This document shows, piece by piece, positions 8,267 to 16,415 of a DNA stretch of 64,000 nt (the stretch's first letter is position 1; the number at the start of each line of letters is the position of its first letter). The notes below the pieces were generated by a model. It searched no databases. It saw nothing but the letters and a program-made list of their open reading frames with translations, and was not told the DNA's origin. This DNA comes from Selenomonas sp. (GTDB lineage: Bacteria > Bacillota > Negativicutes > Selenomonadales > Selenomonadaceae): the NCBI GenBank assembly GCA_018052705.1, contig JAGPMW010000005.1:33016-97015 (forward strand), written 5' to 3'. The position numbers were made by a program, and so were the translations under genes.

Positions 8267-8834
8267 TACTGTTTTCCTCCTTAGTCTGAGTCATATCCGA
8301 CATCTTTGGTTTCGATGCTTTCTGCACCTTCGGTGCAACAATCATCGTCATATTTTTTCCTTCAAGTTTGGCATTGCGCTCGATGGAAACCAAACCGCCC
8401 AGCTTCTCAGCTACACGGCTCAGCACCTCTTTGCCGAGTTCTGGATGAGAAAGCTCTCTTCCGCGGAACATGATAGTCACTTTGACTTTATTTCCTTCTT
8501 CGACAAAGCGAAGAGCATTCTTCAACTTGACGTCAAAATCGTGTTGTTCAATATTCGGGCGAAGCTTGACTTCTTTAATGCTGACTACTTTTTGTTTCTT
8601 TTTTGCTTCTTTCTCCCGTTTCTGCTGCTCGTATCTATACTTACCGAAATCCATGATACGGCAGACCGGCGGCTTTGCTTTTGGCGCAACCTCCACCAGA
8701 TCAAGATGCTGTTCCTCCGCCATGTGAAGCGCCTCGCGGGTCAGCATAACGCCGAGCTGCTCACCAGTTGCGCTGGTTACACGCACTTCACGGATGTGAA
8801 TTTCTTCATTGATGCGTAACGAGTCTCTGCTAAT
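8253..8834 (-). CDS. infC: translation initiation factor IF-3, AUU start
   Basis: Initiation factor that checks the start codon and keeps the 30S subunit free. I place the start at the ATT at 8834. It is followed by [18 protein letters not shown], the normal N terminus of IF-3, and preceded by a perfect AGGAGGT eight bases upstream. No ATG, GTG or TTG in this frame lies near that ribosome site; the next in-frame ATG upstream is within the attenuator hairpin. AUU starts are known for infC, where IF-3 rejects its own start codon and so controls its level. Length becomes 193 residues, normal for the family. It heads the infC-rpmI-rplT operon. Confidence 0.93.
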   Translation of the reverse strand: MSRDSLRINEEIHIREVRVTSATGEQLGVMLTREALHMAEEQHLDLVEVAPKAKPPVCRIMDFGKYRYEQQKREKEAKKKQKVVSIKEVKLRPNIEQHDFDVKLKNALRFVEEGNKVKVTIMFRGRELSHPELGKEVLSRVAEKLGGLVSIERNAKLEGKNMTMIVAPKVQKASKPKMSDMTQTKEENSNAKD

Positions 8835-8860
8835 AGTAGCACACCTCCTGATAAAATATT

Positions 8861-8899
8861 CTCTATAAAACAAGAAAAGAGGCGGCATAAAACCACCTC
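8861..8899 (-). promoter_or_regulatory. attenuator hairpin in the infC leader (L20-type leader candidate)
   Basis: On the minus strand GAGGTGG (8899-8893) pairs with CCGCCTC (8885-8879), with one G-T pair, around a 7-base loop, followed by TTTTCTTGTTTT. It lies between the promoter and the infC ribosome site in a leader of about 140 bases, so it can stop transcription early. The upstream leader (8900-8975) holds the GCCACCGCTTCTCACC segment. I take it as a candidate L20 leader, by analogy with the L20-controlled leader of this operon in Bacillus. Confidence 0.65.
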
Positions 8900-8981
8900 T
8901 CAAAAACTCATGCTATAAACCATACTGATCTTTTTACCAGCAGGTGAGAAGCGGTGGCTCCTTCTTGTTCACGACTCAGTT

Positions 8982-9010
8982 AGTATAACATACCCCTATC
9001 CTCGTGTCAA
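8982..9010 (-). promoter_or_regulatory. promoter of infC-rpmI-rplT
   Basis: Minus strand TTGACA (9010-9005), a 17-base spacer, then TATACT (8987-8982): near-perfect. It lies directly after the thrS stop. Confidence 0.88.
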
Positions 9011-9017
9011 CATGTTC

Positions 9018-10937
9018 TTAGTACTTTTCTTCCTTGCTGGCAACCTTCTGCTGCAGATACTCGATGAAAGCCTGTACACTCATCGTCTCGCTGTCCTTCT
9101 CACCATACTTGCGTACAGCCGCCGTCTGATCTGCGACTTCCTGGTCACCAACCACAAGCGTATACGGCGTTTTCTTTACCTGGCTCTCACGAATCTTATA
9201 GCCAACCTTCTCGTTACGATCATCGACTTCTACACGCAGTCCAAGATCGAACATCTTCTTCTTGAGCTCATAAGCATAGTCCGCATGTTTGTCCGTTATC
9301 GGCAGAATGCGAACCTGTACTGGTGCAAACCAGGCCGGGAATGCACCGGCATAATTCTCGATCAAAATACCGATAAAACGTTCAATTGAACCATATACTA
9401 CACGGTGCAGCATAACTGGCCGATGTTTCTCGCCGTCTTCGCCAACATACGTGAGATCGAATTTCTCCGGCATCAGCATATCCAGCTGGATCGTACCGCA
9501 CTGCCAGGTACGGCCGATAGAATCACGCAGATGGAAGTCAATCTTCGGGCCATAAAAAGCGCCATCACCTTCATTGACGATATATTTCAGACCACGATGA
9601 TCCAACGCATTGCGGAGTGCAGCCGTTGCCTTCTCCCATATCTCATCAGATCCCATCGAGTCATCTGGGCGCGTAGAAAGTTCAGCCGTATAAGACAGTC
9701 CGAACGTACTGTACACTTCATCGAAGAGGTCAATCGTATGCTGGATCTCTTCCTCAATCTGAGCCGGCGTCAAGAATAGATGAGCATCATCCTGCGTAAA
9801 GTTACGAACCCGGAACAAGCCATGCAGCTCACCTGATTTCTCATGGCGATGCACAAGACCAAGCTCACCGAGACGAAGTGGGAGATCACGATAGCTGTGC
9901 TGACGCGTCTTATAGACCAGCATGCCGCCTGGGCAGTTCATTGGCTTGACCGCATAATCTTCGCCATCAATTTTTGTGAAGTACATATTCTCCGCATAAT
10001 GTGCCCAGTGCCCGGACTGCTCCCAGAGCTTGCGGTTCATGATCATCGGCGTCATAATCTCCTGATAACCATAACGGCGATGAACTTCACGCCAGTAGTT
10101 GATCAGTTCATTACGGACAATCATGCCATTCGGATGGAAGAATGGGAATCCAGGACCTTCCTCATGCAGGCTAAAGAGATCGAGCTCCTTGCCAAGTTTA
10201 CGATGATCGCGCTTCTTGGCCTCTTCCAGCATATTGAGATACTCATCAAGATCCGTCTGCTTCTCAAAGGCCGTACCATAAATGCGCTGCAGCATCTTGT
10301 TATGCTCATCACCGCGCCAGTAAGCGCCGGCAATGCTCTGCAATTTGATGGCCTTGACCTTACCCGTTGAAAAGACATGCGGGCCGGCACAAAGATCCGT
10401 GAACTCACCCTGCGTATACAGTGAGATTGTCTCGTCCTCCGGCAGGTCATTAATAAGTTCAACCTTATAATTTTCGCCTTTCTCCGCAAACAGCTTCAAG
10501 GCTGCTGCCCGGCTGACTTCCTGACGCTCCAGCTTCAGGTTCTCCTTAACGATCTTCTTCATTTCTTTCTCGATATCCTGAAGATCGGCCTCGCCAAGCT
10601 GCTTATCCATATCGATATCATAGTAGAATCCGTTCTCAATAGCTGGTCCGATAGCCAATTGCACATTATTGTCCTTGTAAAGACGTTTAACGGCCTGCGC
10701 CAGAATATGTGATGCCGTATGGCGTAAAGCCCAGCGCCCATCGGCGTCTTCAAAGGTCAGAAAATCTACAGCGCAGTCATGTTCGAGTATCGTCGTGAGA
10801 TCTTTCGTCTCACCATCAACTTTTGCCGCTAAAACCTTTTTTGCCAGGCTGTTGCTGACCTGTTTCACAAAATCCAGGATGCTCGTACCTTCATTTACCT
10901 CACGAACAGAGCCATCTTTCATCGTAATCTTTAACAT
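9018..10937 (-). CDS. thrS: threonyl-tRNA synthetase
   Basis: Class II synthetase charging tRNA-Thr; 639 residues. The N terminus MLKITMKDGSVREV starts the TGS domain, followed by the editing domain with HTASHILAQAV (about 80) and the metal Cys pattern near DLCAGPH. The core has motif 1, MNCPGGM with the zinc-binding Cys, motif 2 HRHEKSGELHGLFRVRNFTQDD, and motif 3 near VVYGSIERFIG. The C-terminal anticodon domain is complete. The start at 10937 follows AGGAGG at a good distance; the upstream extension of the frame is leader sequence. Expression should be controlled by the T-box in front. Confidence 0.97.
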   Translation of the reverse strand: MLKITMKDGSVREVNEGTSILDFVKQVSNSLAKKVLAAKVDGETKDLTTILEHDCAVDFLTFEDADGRWALRHTASHILAQAVKRLYKDNNVQLAIGPAIENGFYYDIDMDKQLGEADLQDIEKEMKKIVKENLKLERQEVSRAAALKLFAEKGENYKVELINDLPEDETISLYTQGEFTDLCAGPHVFSTGKVKAIKLQSIAGAYWRGDEHNKMLQRIYGTAFEKQTDLDEYLNMLEEAKKRDHRKLGKELDLFSLHEEGPGFPFFHPNGMIVRNELINYWREVHRRYGYQEIMTPMIMNRKLWEQSGHWAHYAENMYFTKIDGEDYAVKPMNCPGGMLVYKTRQHSYRDLPLRLGELGLVHRHEKSGELHGLFRVRNFTQDDAHLFLTPAQIEEEIQHTIDLFDEVYSTFGLSYTAELSTRPDDSMGSDEIWEKATAALRNALDHRGLKYIVNEGDGAFYGPKIDFHLRDSIGRTWQCGTIQLDMLMPEKFDLTYVGEDGEKHRPVMLHRVVYGSIERFIGILIENYAGAFPAWFAPVQVRILPITDKHADYAYELKKKMFDLGLRVEVDDRNEKVGYKIRESQVKKTPYTLVVGDQEVADQTAAVRKYGEKDSETMSVQAFIEYLQQKVASKEEKY

Positions 10938-11035
10938 GAAATTACCTCCTAAATTACCGGATACAGCAAACCGTATCCAGTCATATACGCAACCATACCA
11001 ATCATTCACCCATGGGCTTATTTCCTGGGGTCGCC

Positions 11036-11300
11036 TAATAAAATAAAGCTCCGTCCCAATAAAGGGACGAAGCTATAATTCGTGGTTCCACCCTGATTGC
11101 CATCCATCATCAATAGACGGCCACTCAGCTCTTGTTAACGGAAGAGAACTCCGTTCCAACTTACACACCGTTGTACGGCTTCAGCCAGACAGCTCCGAAG
11201 TGGTAGCTATAAGCACAATCTCAGGATACTCACACCAACATGCATCCTTCTCTTGGAGACGCTCACTTACAGTCATGTCTTCTTCAACGCTTTCGCTTGA
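11036..11300 (-). promoter_or_regulatory. T-box leader of thrS (threonine-specific)
   Basis: On the minus strand the antiterminator T-box AGGGTGGAACCACG (11094-11081) is followed by a terminator stem AGCTTCGTCCC/GGGACGGAGCT (11074-11064 with 11057-11047) and TTTATTTTATT. The Stem I region has ACC (11204-11202) followed by A in GCTACCACTTCGGAGC, a fitting threonine specifier. Uncharged tRNA-Thr should pair with the specifier and the T-box and allow readthrough into thrS. This fills most of the 410-base gap between thrS and the LysM gene. Confidence 0.93.
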
Positions 11301-11308
11301 TAGTCTTC

Positions 11309-11337
11309 ATTATAGAAGTCCTGTTTCTTTGTGTCAA
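11309..11337 (-). promoter_or_regulatory. promoter of thrS
   Basis: Minus strand TTGACA (11337-11332), 17-base spacer, TATAAT (11314-11309): full consensus. The LysM gene ends 10 bases upstream. Confidence 0.9.
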
Positions 11338-11347
11338 GCCATTTCTA

Positions 11348-11659
11348 TTATTTTTCTGCCAGCTCGCGTCCTGTAGAACGCGTCAGGACCGGAACTTGAA
11401 TGTTTTGTCCCGCATAAATGCCACTGCCATCAGGGGCCAGTCCATTTACATCAATAATTGCCTGCTGAAGCTCAGCAGCCTGCGTTTCATCAGCCGTGTA
11501 GCGATGGGCCAGACTCCAGACACTATCATCATGCTCAATAACCACGATATCAAAGTTGCTGCTGTGAAGATAGCTATTAGTCAAATGGAACGGCATAGCC
11601 ATCATCACGAATAAAACGCTAACAACACCTGCTATAAGTCTCTTCTTCCACTGTTTCAT
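11348..11659 (-). CDS. LysM-domain membrane protein, YneA-like (probable SOS division inhibitor)
   Basis: 103 residues: a short basic N terminus (MKQWKKR), one membrane segment or signal anchor (about 8-26) and a LysM domain (VIEHDDSVWSLAHRYT to YAGQNIQVPVL, about 38-90). The layout equals that of YneA of Bacillus, an SOS-induced protein that delays cell division. The start at 11659 has AGAGGTG nearby; an upstream TTG overlaps that site. Its promoter overlaps two LexA-like boxes. This supports an SOS role, although LysM membrane proteins with other tasks exist and the sequence alone cannot prove division inhibition. Confidence 0.75.
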   Translation of the reverse strand: MKQWKKRLIAGVVSVLFVMMAMPFHLTNSYLHSSNFDIVVIEHDDSVWSLAHRYTADETQAAELQQAIIDVNGLAPDGSGIYAGQNIQVPVLTRSTGRELAEK

Positions 11660-11734
11660 CTTCACTGCACCTCTCAACTATTGTCAAAAAAACGATTGCA
11701 TCTCAGTAAAACATCTTCACAAAAGTATGTTCTG

Positions 11735-11801
11735 TGAACTTTTGTTCTTATTCTAGCATAGAACAGATATTCCCGCAATAGTTATAGCGAACATTTTTTC
11801 G
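11735..11801. promoter_or_regulatory. three LexA-like boxes in a divergent promoter region
   Basis: Three 14-base sites resemble the Firmicutes LexA box CGAACATATGTTCG: TGAACTTTTGTTCT (11735-11748), AGAACAGATATTCC (11760-11773) and CGAACATTTTTTCG (11788-11801). The last matches 12 of 14 positions and the first has both GAAC/GTTC halves intact. The first two flank and overlap the -10 of the leftward promoter; the third abuts the -35 of the rightward one. Confidence 0.72.
11750..11778 (-). promoter_or_regulatory. promoter of the LysM gene
   Basis: Minus strand TTGCGG (11778-11773), 17-base spacer, TAGAAT (11755-11750). A LexA-like box lies in the spacer and another just downstream of the -10. 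Confidence 0.65.
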
Positions 11802-11802
11802 C

Positions 11803-11831
11803 TTGTCGGATATTTTTCTCTTTGCTACAAT
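11803..11831 (+). promoter_or_regulatory. promoter of the small gene pair at 11.9-12.5 kb
   Basis: TTGTCG (11803-11808), 17-base spacer, TACAAT (11826-11831). A LexA-like box ends two bases upstream of the -35. Confidence 0.65.
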
Positions 11832-11863
11832 GATAACAACAGTTAATAGAAAGGATGTCCCTT

Positions 11864-12124
11864 ATGCAGATTTACGGTGCAGTGATTGTCGAACAGGGCA
11901 TTACCTTCGCCATCGTTTCCGTACGACAATCGTCAACGCTCTACACAACACGTCTTGTTCAGACCCGTCAGGAATTATCGCAGTTCTTTCCCAATATGCC
12001 TATCATCCTTATGAGTCAGGACAGCAATGGTACCCCGCACTACTATGGACGCAAAGATATCGTTGCCTTCCTCAAAACCATCCGCGTTGATCAGATTCCA
12101 TGGAAAATTTATCACATCTATTAA
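11864..12124 (+). CDS. small protein of unknown function (86 residues)
   Basis: Starts at the ATG at 11864, eight bases after GAAAGGA; an ATG nine bases earlier touches that site and is less likely. The protein MQIYGAVIVEQGITFAIVSV... is a mixed alpha/beta small protein without signal peptide, cysteine or membrane segment. The RKDIVAFLKTIR stretch may be a helix. I recognise no family. It has its own promoter, shares a LexA-like control region with the divergent LysM gene, and is followed by a second small gene on the same strand, so a DNA-damage link is possible but unproven. Confidence 0.7.
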   Translation: MQIYGAVIVEQGITFAIVSVRQSSTLYTTRLVQTRQELSQFFPNMPIILMSQDSNGTPHYYGRKDIVAFLKTIRVDQIPWKIYHIY

Positions 12125-12213
12125 AAAGGCGGATACCATTACTCCGTCTGGCACTGCCCTGCTCGAGAAATGGATGCTCCCCTGCACTGGTTCCCAGCCG
12201 GGATGAGTTCACC

Positions 12214-12456
12214 ATGAAGCTTTATCTGATCAATGATGCACACGATCCATTGGTTCGTAAATTATTCCATGAAGAGATTGAGCGGCATCAGGAAAAACAT
12301 CAGTATCTAAAGCTCCGTTGGCAGCAGCTTTTTCAGAGTGACGAATATCGCCGCCAGCATTACGGGCATGCCTTAATCCTCGAGCAGGCGATTCAGCGCG
12401 AGCAGCAGCGTCTCAACTGGCTCAGACACGAATATGAAAATCTCCCGGCGCAATAA
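12214..12456 (+). CDS. small helical protein of unknown function (80 residues)
   Basis: The frame can be opened at 12100, but the likely start is the ATG at 12214 (MKLYLINDAHDPLVRK), with GGATGA upstream and no overlap with the previous gene. The protein is rich in Gln, Arg, His and Glu and predicted to be almost all helical (EEIERHQEKHQYLKLRW... EQAIQREQQRLNWLRHEYE), perhaps a coiled coil. No family is recognised. It lies 89 bases after the gene at 11864 and ends at a strong terminator, so both probably share one transcript. Confidence 0.68.
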   Translation: MKLYLINDAHDPLVRKLFHEEIERHQEKHQYLKLRWQQLFQSDEYRRQHYGHALILEQAIQREQQRLNWLRHEYENLPAQ

Positions 12457-12492
12457 AAAATCCCGTGACCAGCTATGGCCACGGGATTTTTT
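12455..12492. terminator. bidirectional terminator
   Basis: A 13-base perfect stem AAAAAATCCCGTG (12455-12467) pairs with 12480-12492 around a 12-base loop, with T runs on both strands. It serves the small gene pair on the plus strand and the glutamine synthetase gene on the minus strand. Confidence 0.9.
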
Positions 12493-12510
12493 ATTGCAGT
12501 ACTGACTGCA

Positions 12511-14397
12511 TCAGATCATATTCTTGCTATAGGAATCATAAAGATCTTTAAGTTCCTCTACTTTGTCGTACATCTCAACCTGCAGGCCAGAAGCCGTTGC
12601 ATAGTCCCCTTCATTGAGGGCGTTGATCAGCAGCGTAAAGAGCGACTTCTCATCAATGCTGTCTTTGGCAAGATAGCTGCGAATTCCATTGATTTTATTC
12701 CAGTTATAGGAATCCTGATCCGTAACGAAGTCCGACTTGATTTCTTTAGCAGCACGAACAATATCACGATTCTCCGGAATGATACGGGCAATAAGTTCCG
12801 TCTTCCAGCGCAGCAGCGCACCACCACGGAAAGCACCGATAATCGTATCATTCAATGCGCCACTGGCCATAAGAACTTTTGTCTTTTCCGGATAGTTCTC
12901 AAAGCTCTGCATGTTCTCCCAAACCGTTGCTGGCGGAGCACCAAAGAGGCGATCGCGCTCTTCATCTGTGTAATCTTCAAACACATCATCTTCGCTGCGA
13001 TAAGCGCGATTCTTCTCGAGATAGAAACCAGCCTCACCCGCTTCTTTAGAGAGCTCGCCCAAAAGCTCAGCTGTAGTATGCGTGACAGCTGCCCGAATGC
13101 CATCGAGGCAGGCCGAGTAGATTGCTGCCAGAACAAGATACGTATTCGTATATGGGTTGCAGGCACGCAGCTCGAAACGGGTAGCGTACGGATTGCCCAA
13201 ATCACGAATCAAACCAGCCAGAATTGTACGGTTACGGGAAGGAACCGTCGGCGTATGCCCAAGCGAAGTAACAATACAAACCGGCGCCTCAAAACCAGGT
13301 TTCAAACGATTCAAAGAATCATTCGTAGCCGAAACGAACGGATTGATCGCTTCATAGTTCTTGAGCAGTCCCATGATAGAGCCATAACCAACTGCACTCA
13401 TGAAGTCCTTATTCTGATCATCAGCCGTAAAGAGATTATGTAATTTACCATCTTTCGTGATAGCCGCCATACCGATGTGCGTATGCTCACCATTACCAGC
13501 CAGGCCAATCATCGGTTTAGCCTTAAAGCTGACCTCAAGCCCAACAGAACGGAACGTCTCTTTGACAATCGTACGGACAAAAATCTCGTTATCCGCTGCC
13601 TGTAATGCATCGGCAAAACGCCAGTCAATCTCAAGCTGCTCGCAGACATGCGTCGTATTGCCATTCTCATCGATTTGTGCTTTGAGTCCGCCGACTTCCT
13701 TATGCCCCATCTCGACATCAAATCCGTATTTGTCAAGATCCAGCAGGCATGCTTCCATAGCTGTACGGACAATTCCCTGCGTGCGCTCCCAATACTGTTC
13801 CTGCATAACCTGAGATGCTGACATTTCTTCGATAGCAGCATCCTCGAGCGGAGTCTTGACCCAGAATTCAAGTTCCGTGGCCGAGGTAAACGAAATATCG
13901 GTTACATCAGCGCCATTAATGCTCTCAAGGCCGGACATCTTCGGATTTTCTTTAAAAAGCTGCAGCAGTTCCTTTTTCACATAGCTGAGTGTATCTGCGA
14001 GGACTGCACGAGCATCAACGCGCTTGCCGTCATGAATCAGGAATGCTGGAATACGCAGCGTTCCAACCGGCTTGCCCGTCTCTTCATCGCAGAACTCCAT
14101 ATTGTAATCGACAAACCATTTGACGGAGGAATCAATCGGCATATCAACCTTTGCATTATTCAAGGTAGCGATACCAGTCAGAACAACAGACGATCCATCG
14201 GTCTGAACAGCGGTACCAGCATAGAAATCATCAATATCTTTCAGGAAGATACGCATCGGGATCTTCTCGTCCGTATCATTACCGGCCATATCGACGCCGA
14301 CCAACGAAACAAACTTGATTTCCGGATGTGCCTTGAGACTCTTAAGCACATCTTCCTTAGTGGAGTTTGCCGGGATCACATACAGTAAATCTTCCAT
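12511..14397 (-). CDS. glutamine synthetase family protein, large form (628 residues)
   Basis: Makes glutamine from glutamate, ammonia and ATP, judged from the catalytic motifs: the metal-site TELEFW (about 175), the DVEMGHKEVG region (about 228), EQLEIDWR (about 254), GNGEHTHIGM with the substrate His (about 301), the ATP-site PSRNRTI and the LRACNPYTNTYLVLAA motif. At 628 residues it is longer than type I or II enzymes (about 450 and 370) and shorter than type III (about 700). The C-terminal extension ends in a helical region (YDKVEELKDLYDSYSKNM). Start chosen at the ATG at 14397 with AAAGGA upstream. A structured leader precedes it. Confidence 0.88.
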   Translation of the reverse strand: MEDLLYVIPANSTKEDVLKSLKAHPEIKFVSLVGVDMAGNDTDEKIPMRIFLKDIDDFYAGTAVQTDGSSVVLTGIATLNNAKVDMPIDSSVKWFVDYNMEFCDEETGKPVGTLRIPAFLIHDGKRVDARAVLADTLSYVKKELLQLFKENPKMSGLESINGADVTDISFTSATELEFWVKTPLEDAAIEEMSASQVMQEQYWERTQGIVRTAMEACLLDLDKYGFDVEMGHKEVGGLKAQIDENGNTTHVCEQLEIDWRFADALQAADNEIFVRTIVKETFRSVGLEVSFKAKPMIGLAGNGEHTHIGMAAITKDGKLHNLFTADDQNKDFMSAVGYGSIMGLLKNYEAINPFVSATNDSLNRLKPGFEAPVCIVTSLGHTPTVPSRNRTILAGLIRDLGNPYATRFELRACNPYTNTYLVLAAIYSACLDGIRAAVTHTTAELLGELSKEAGEAGFYLEKNRAYRSEDDVFEDYTDEERDRLFGAPPATVWENMQSFENYPEKTKVLMASGALNDTIIGAFRGGALLRWKTELIARIIPENRDIVRAAKEIKSDFVTDQDSYNWNKINGIRSYLAKDSIDEKSLFTLLINALNEGDYATASGLQVEMYDKVEELKDLYDSYSKNMI

Positions 14398-14427
14398 CAC
14401 ATACCATCCTTTTCATTACACCAACAG

Positions 14428-14541
14428 AAAAAACCATACAGAACAAGCCATCTGATATATACAAAATCACCTCAGCTGTATCGTTCCAAACATGGAATGC
14501 CTTATGATTGTGTTCAACAGACAGGACTTTCTCCTGTATGG
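14428..14541 (-). promoter_or_regulatory. possible attenuator in the glutamine synthetase leader
   Basis: In the minus-strand leader AAGCCATACAG (14544-14534) can pair with CTGTATGGTTT (14441-14431), with the T run of the second arm (TTTTTT, 14433-14428) directly after the CTGTATGG core. That is the layout of a terminator with a long, structured loop. Local hairpins inside include ACAGG/CCTGT (14537-14533 with 14525-14521) and TTCCA/TGGAA. The leader between the promoter and the gene is about 180 bases, longer than needed for translation. Confidence 0.4.
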
Positions 14542-14579
14542 CTTCATTGCCATTACTCATATGTCTTTCAACAAAGCCT

Positions 14580-14608
14580 ATGATAGCATACTCAAAAACG
14601 TTTGTAAA
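14580..14608 (-). promoter_or_regulatory. promoter of the glutamine synthetase gene
   Basis: Minus strand TTTACA (14608-14603), 17-base spacer, TATCAT (14585-14580). Confidence 0.6.
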
Positions 14609-14684
14609 GATGTTTCAGCATGTATACTTAACAAACCTATGTACTGCTCATTGTGCACAAATATGAACAGCGCTATATACTTGT

Positions 14685-16319
14685 TCATTGTCCCCGTCGA
14701 ATTTTTGCCTGCACCTGCGCCGCAAACACCTCATGCGGCATACCAAAAACATCCTGGAAGGCCTTCCGACTGTCACCACTGTGACGGGCAGACTCCTGCC
14801 AGTCAAGCAGCGACTTCCAGCCATAACGGTTCACCAGTTCTGCTACGGCATATTCTGCCAGCACCGAAGCTGTGTCATCAGTATAGCGGTCAGCAACCTG
14901 CCGAAACCCCTCAGCAGTCAACATCTGCTCAAGATCCGGCAAATCAGCCTGTTGCAGTGTAGCAAGCCAGGACCGCTGATATGCACCAAGAGAACCCAGA
15001 CCTGACTCTCCCAACCTCGCGACTCCCATGATATACCCACTGCCGCGGGTCAGCCACTCAACATTTCGCTCCGGCTGGCCCATGCGTTGTGCCTCAAGAA
15101 TTCGCATCAGCATAACCCCCACGCTGAAGATCTGCTGCCGCTCCTCTTCCAGTTGGCTGACATTCACAAGAATCGTGCTGCCGTTCTCAATCCAGAGACT
15201 GGAGCCCGCCAATTCTTTCGCCCGTTTTTCGGACAAACCGCAGGATTCCATGACAGCCACCGTCAAATCCTGCTGATCTGCCGCTAGTATCACCTGATAT
15301 TCGCCGTGAAGCTTCCGCCCCAAACGCGACTGAAAAAGCTGTTGTGTCAATTCAGCCTGGCGCGACAAGCTCTTCACTAACAACTGCTGAACCCCCGGAC
15401 GCGCAATAAAATGCAGAACTGCGGGGTGCTGCTGCTCTGCCTGCCACCAGCCATCAAATTCGGCCAGGAATTCCGCCAGGCTGACGCCGAAGGCATTCCG
15501 GAACGCAGCCTCCCCCTGATGTTCTTTGCCTAACTGACGAAAATATTCAGCCAGTTTCAATCCTTCCTGATTCTTGGCATAATAATCCAGCAGATACCAG
15601 GTCATCAGATCCGCCATCTGATAAGCGTGTAAATCCTTTTTCATCAATGCTTCGCGCTGTTCGAGCGTATTATGCTGCAGCTTCTGCGGCGAAACTGCTT
15701 TGGGCGCGCTCATAAGATCAGCTTTTGTATCCAGAAGCCATTTCTCACGAGTTTTCCCCCCCATCTGTTCAGCCACTACGGCACCAACATAATCTGCTGA
15801 ACCTTCCTCGAGCCAGAACAACGCTTTTTCATCCGTATCATTGCCATCACTAAGCTCATACTGCACCTGATGAAAGAGTTCATGCGCCGTAGTGCTCCAG
15901 CGATCGCTCGAGCCGGACATCACTCCAGCCTTGCCATTAATTGCAGTAACTGCTCTTCGTCCGCCCGACCAGCCGCCAGATATCTCCGCGATATTTTTGG
16001 CCTCATCCGGTTTCAGCTTGAATTCCTTCTCAAGCACCTGTTGATAAACCGGCCCGGAAGCCGCTACATAGACTTTAATCGAGCGGTTGAGATTTACTCC
16101 CATCTCTGTCTCCATAACCTCAGGAAATCTCTGTGCAGCCTGCTGTACATCATCCATAATTCCAGCCTCTGGACTGCCCGCACTGATGACCTCGATTGAA
16201 CCATTTCCCCGGGATCCGACACCTATGACTTCAGCCAGCCTTCCCTGCGCCAACAGTACCCCGGCAGCGGCCCCGGCAATTGCCAGCAGCAACAGCAGAA
16301 AAGCACCCAGTTTCTTCAT
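14685..16319 (-). CDS. exported metallopeptidase-like protein (gluzincin, peptidase MA type)
   Basis: 544 residues beginning with KK and a strongly hydrophobic stretch (about 5-24), a signal peptide or membrane anchor. The zinc motif HELFH is at residues 146-150 and the downstream glutamate in WLEEGSADYVGA at about 169-180, the HExxH plus Glu pattern of gluzincins and of the peptidase MA family. The second half repeats a similar all-helical region without HExxH. Substrate unknown; it probably acts outside the cytoplasmic membrane. The ribosome site (GAAGAT) is weak. It lies next to an IS110 element that may have changed its upstream region. Confidence 0.8.
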   Translation of the reverse strand: MKKLGAFLLLLLAIAGAAAGVLLAQGRLAEVIGVGSRGNGSIEVISAGSPEAGIMDDVQQAAQRFPEVMETEMGVNLNRSIKVYVAASGPVYQQVLEKEFKLKPDEAKNIAEISGGWSGGRRAVTAINGKAGVMSGSSDRWSTTAHELFHQVQYELSDGNDTDEKALFWLEEGSADYVGAVVAEQMGGKTREKWLLDTKADLMSAPKAVSPQKLQHNTLEQREALMKKDLHAYQMADLMTWYLLDYYAKNQEGLKLAEYFRQLGKEHQGEAAFRNAFGVSLAEFLAEFDGWWQAEQQHPAVLHFIARPGVQQLLVKSLSRQAELTQQLFQSRLGRKLHGEYQVILAADQQDLTVAVMESCGLSEKRAKELAGSSLWIENGSTILVNVSQLEEERQQIFSVGVMLMRILEAQRMGQPERNVEWLTRGSGYIMGVARLGESGLGSLGAYQRSWLATLQQADLPDLEQMLTAEGFRQVADRYTDDTASVLAEYAVAELVNRYGWKSLLDWQESARHSGDSRKAFQDVFGMPHEVFAAQVQAKIRRGQ

Positions 16320-16415
16320 ATCTTCTTGTATGATAATTACAGAAGCAAAATTACATACTTTCCTTTCTTTTAATTATAGGTGTATGTGACTATAATACAT
16401 TCAGATGTTGTGGAC

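Noticed and set aside
8145..8819. 224-codon open frame on the plus strand
   Set aside because: Antisense to infC and rpmI; hydrophobic look comes from reversed Lys/Glu codons.
12100..12213. Upstream extension of the 80-residue gene
   Set aside because: Starting at 12100 would overlap the previous gene, has no ribosome site and gives an unlikely basic leader.
14521..14541. ANTAR-type antiterminator hairpin in the glutamine synthetase leader
   Set aside because: The loop is five or seven bases, not the six-base loop with fixed A and G, and no matching second hairpin follows.
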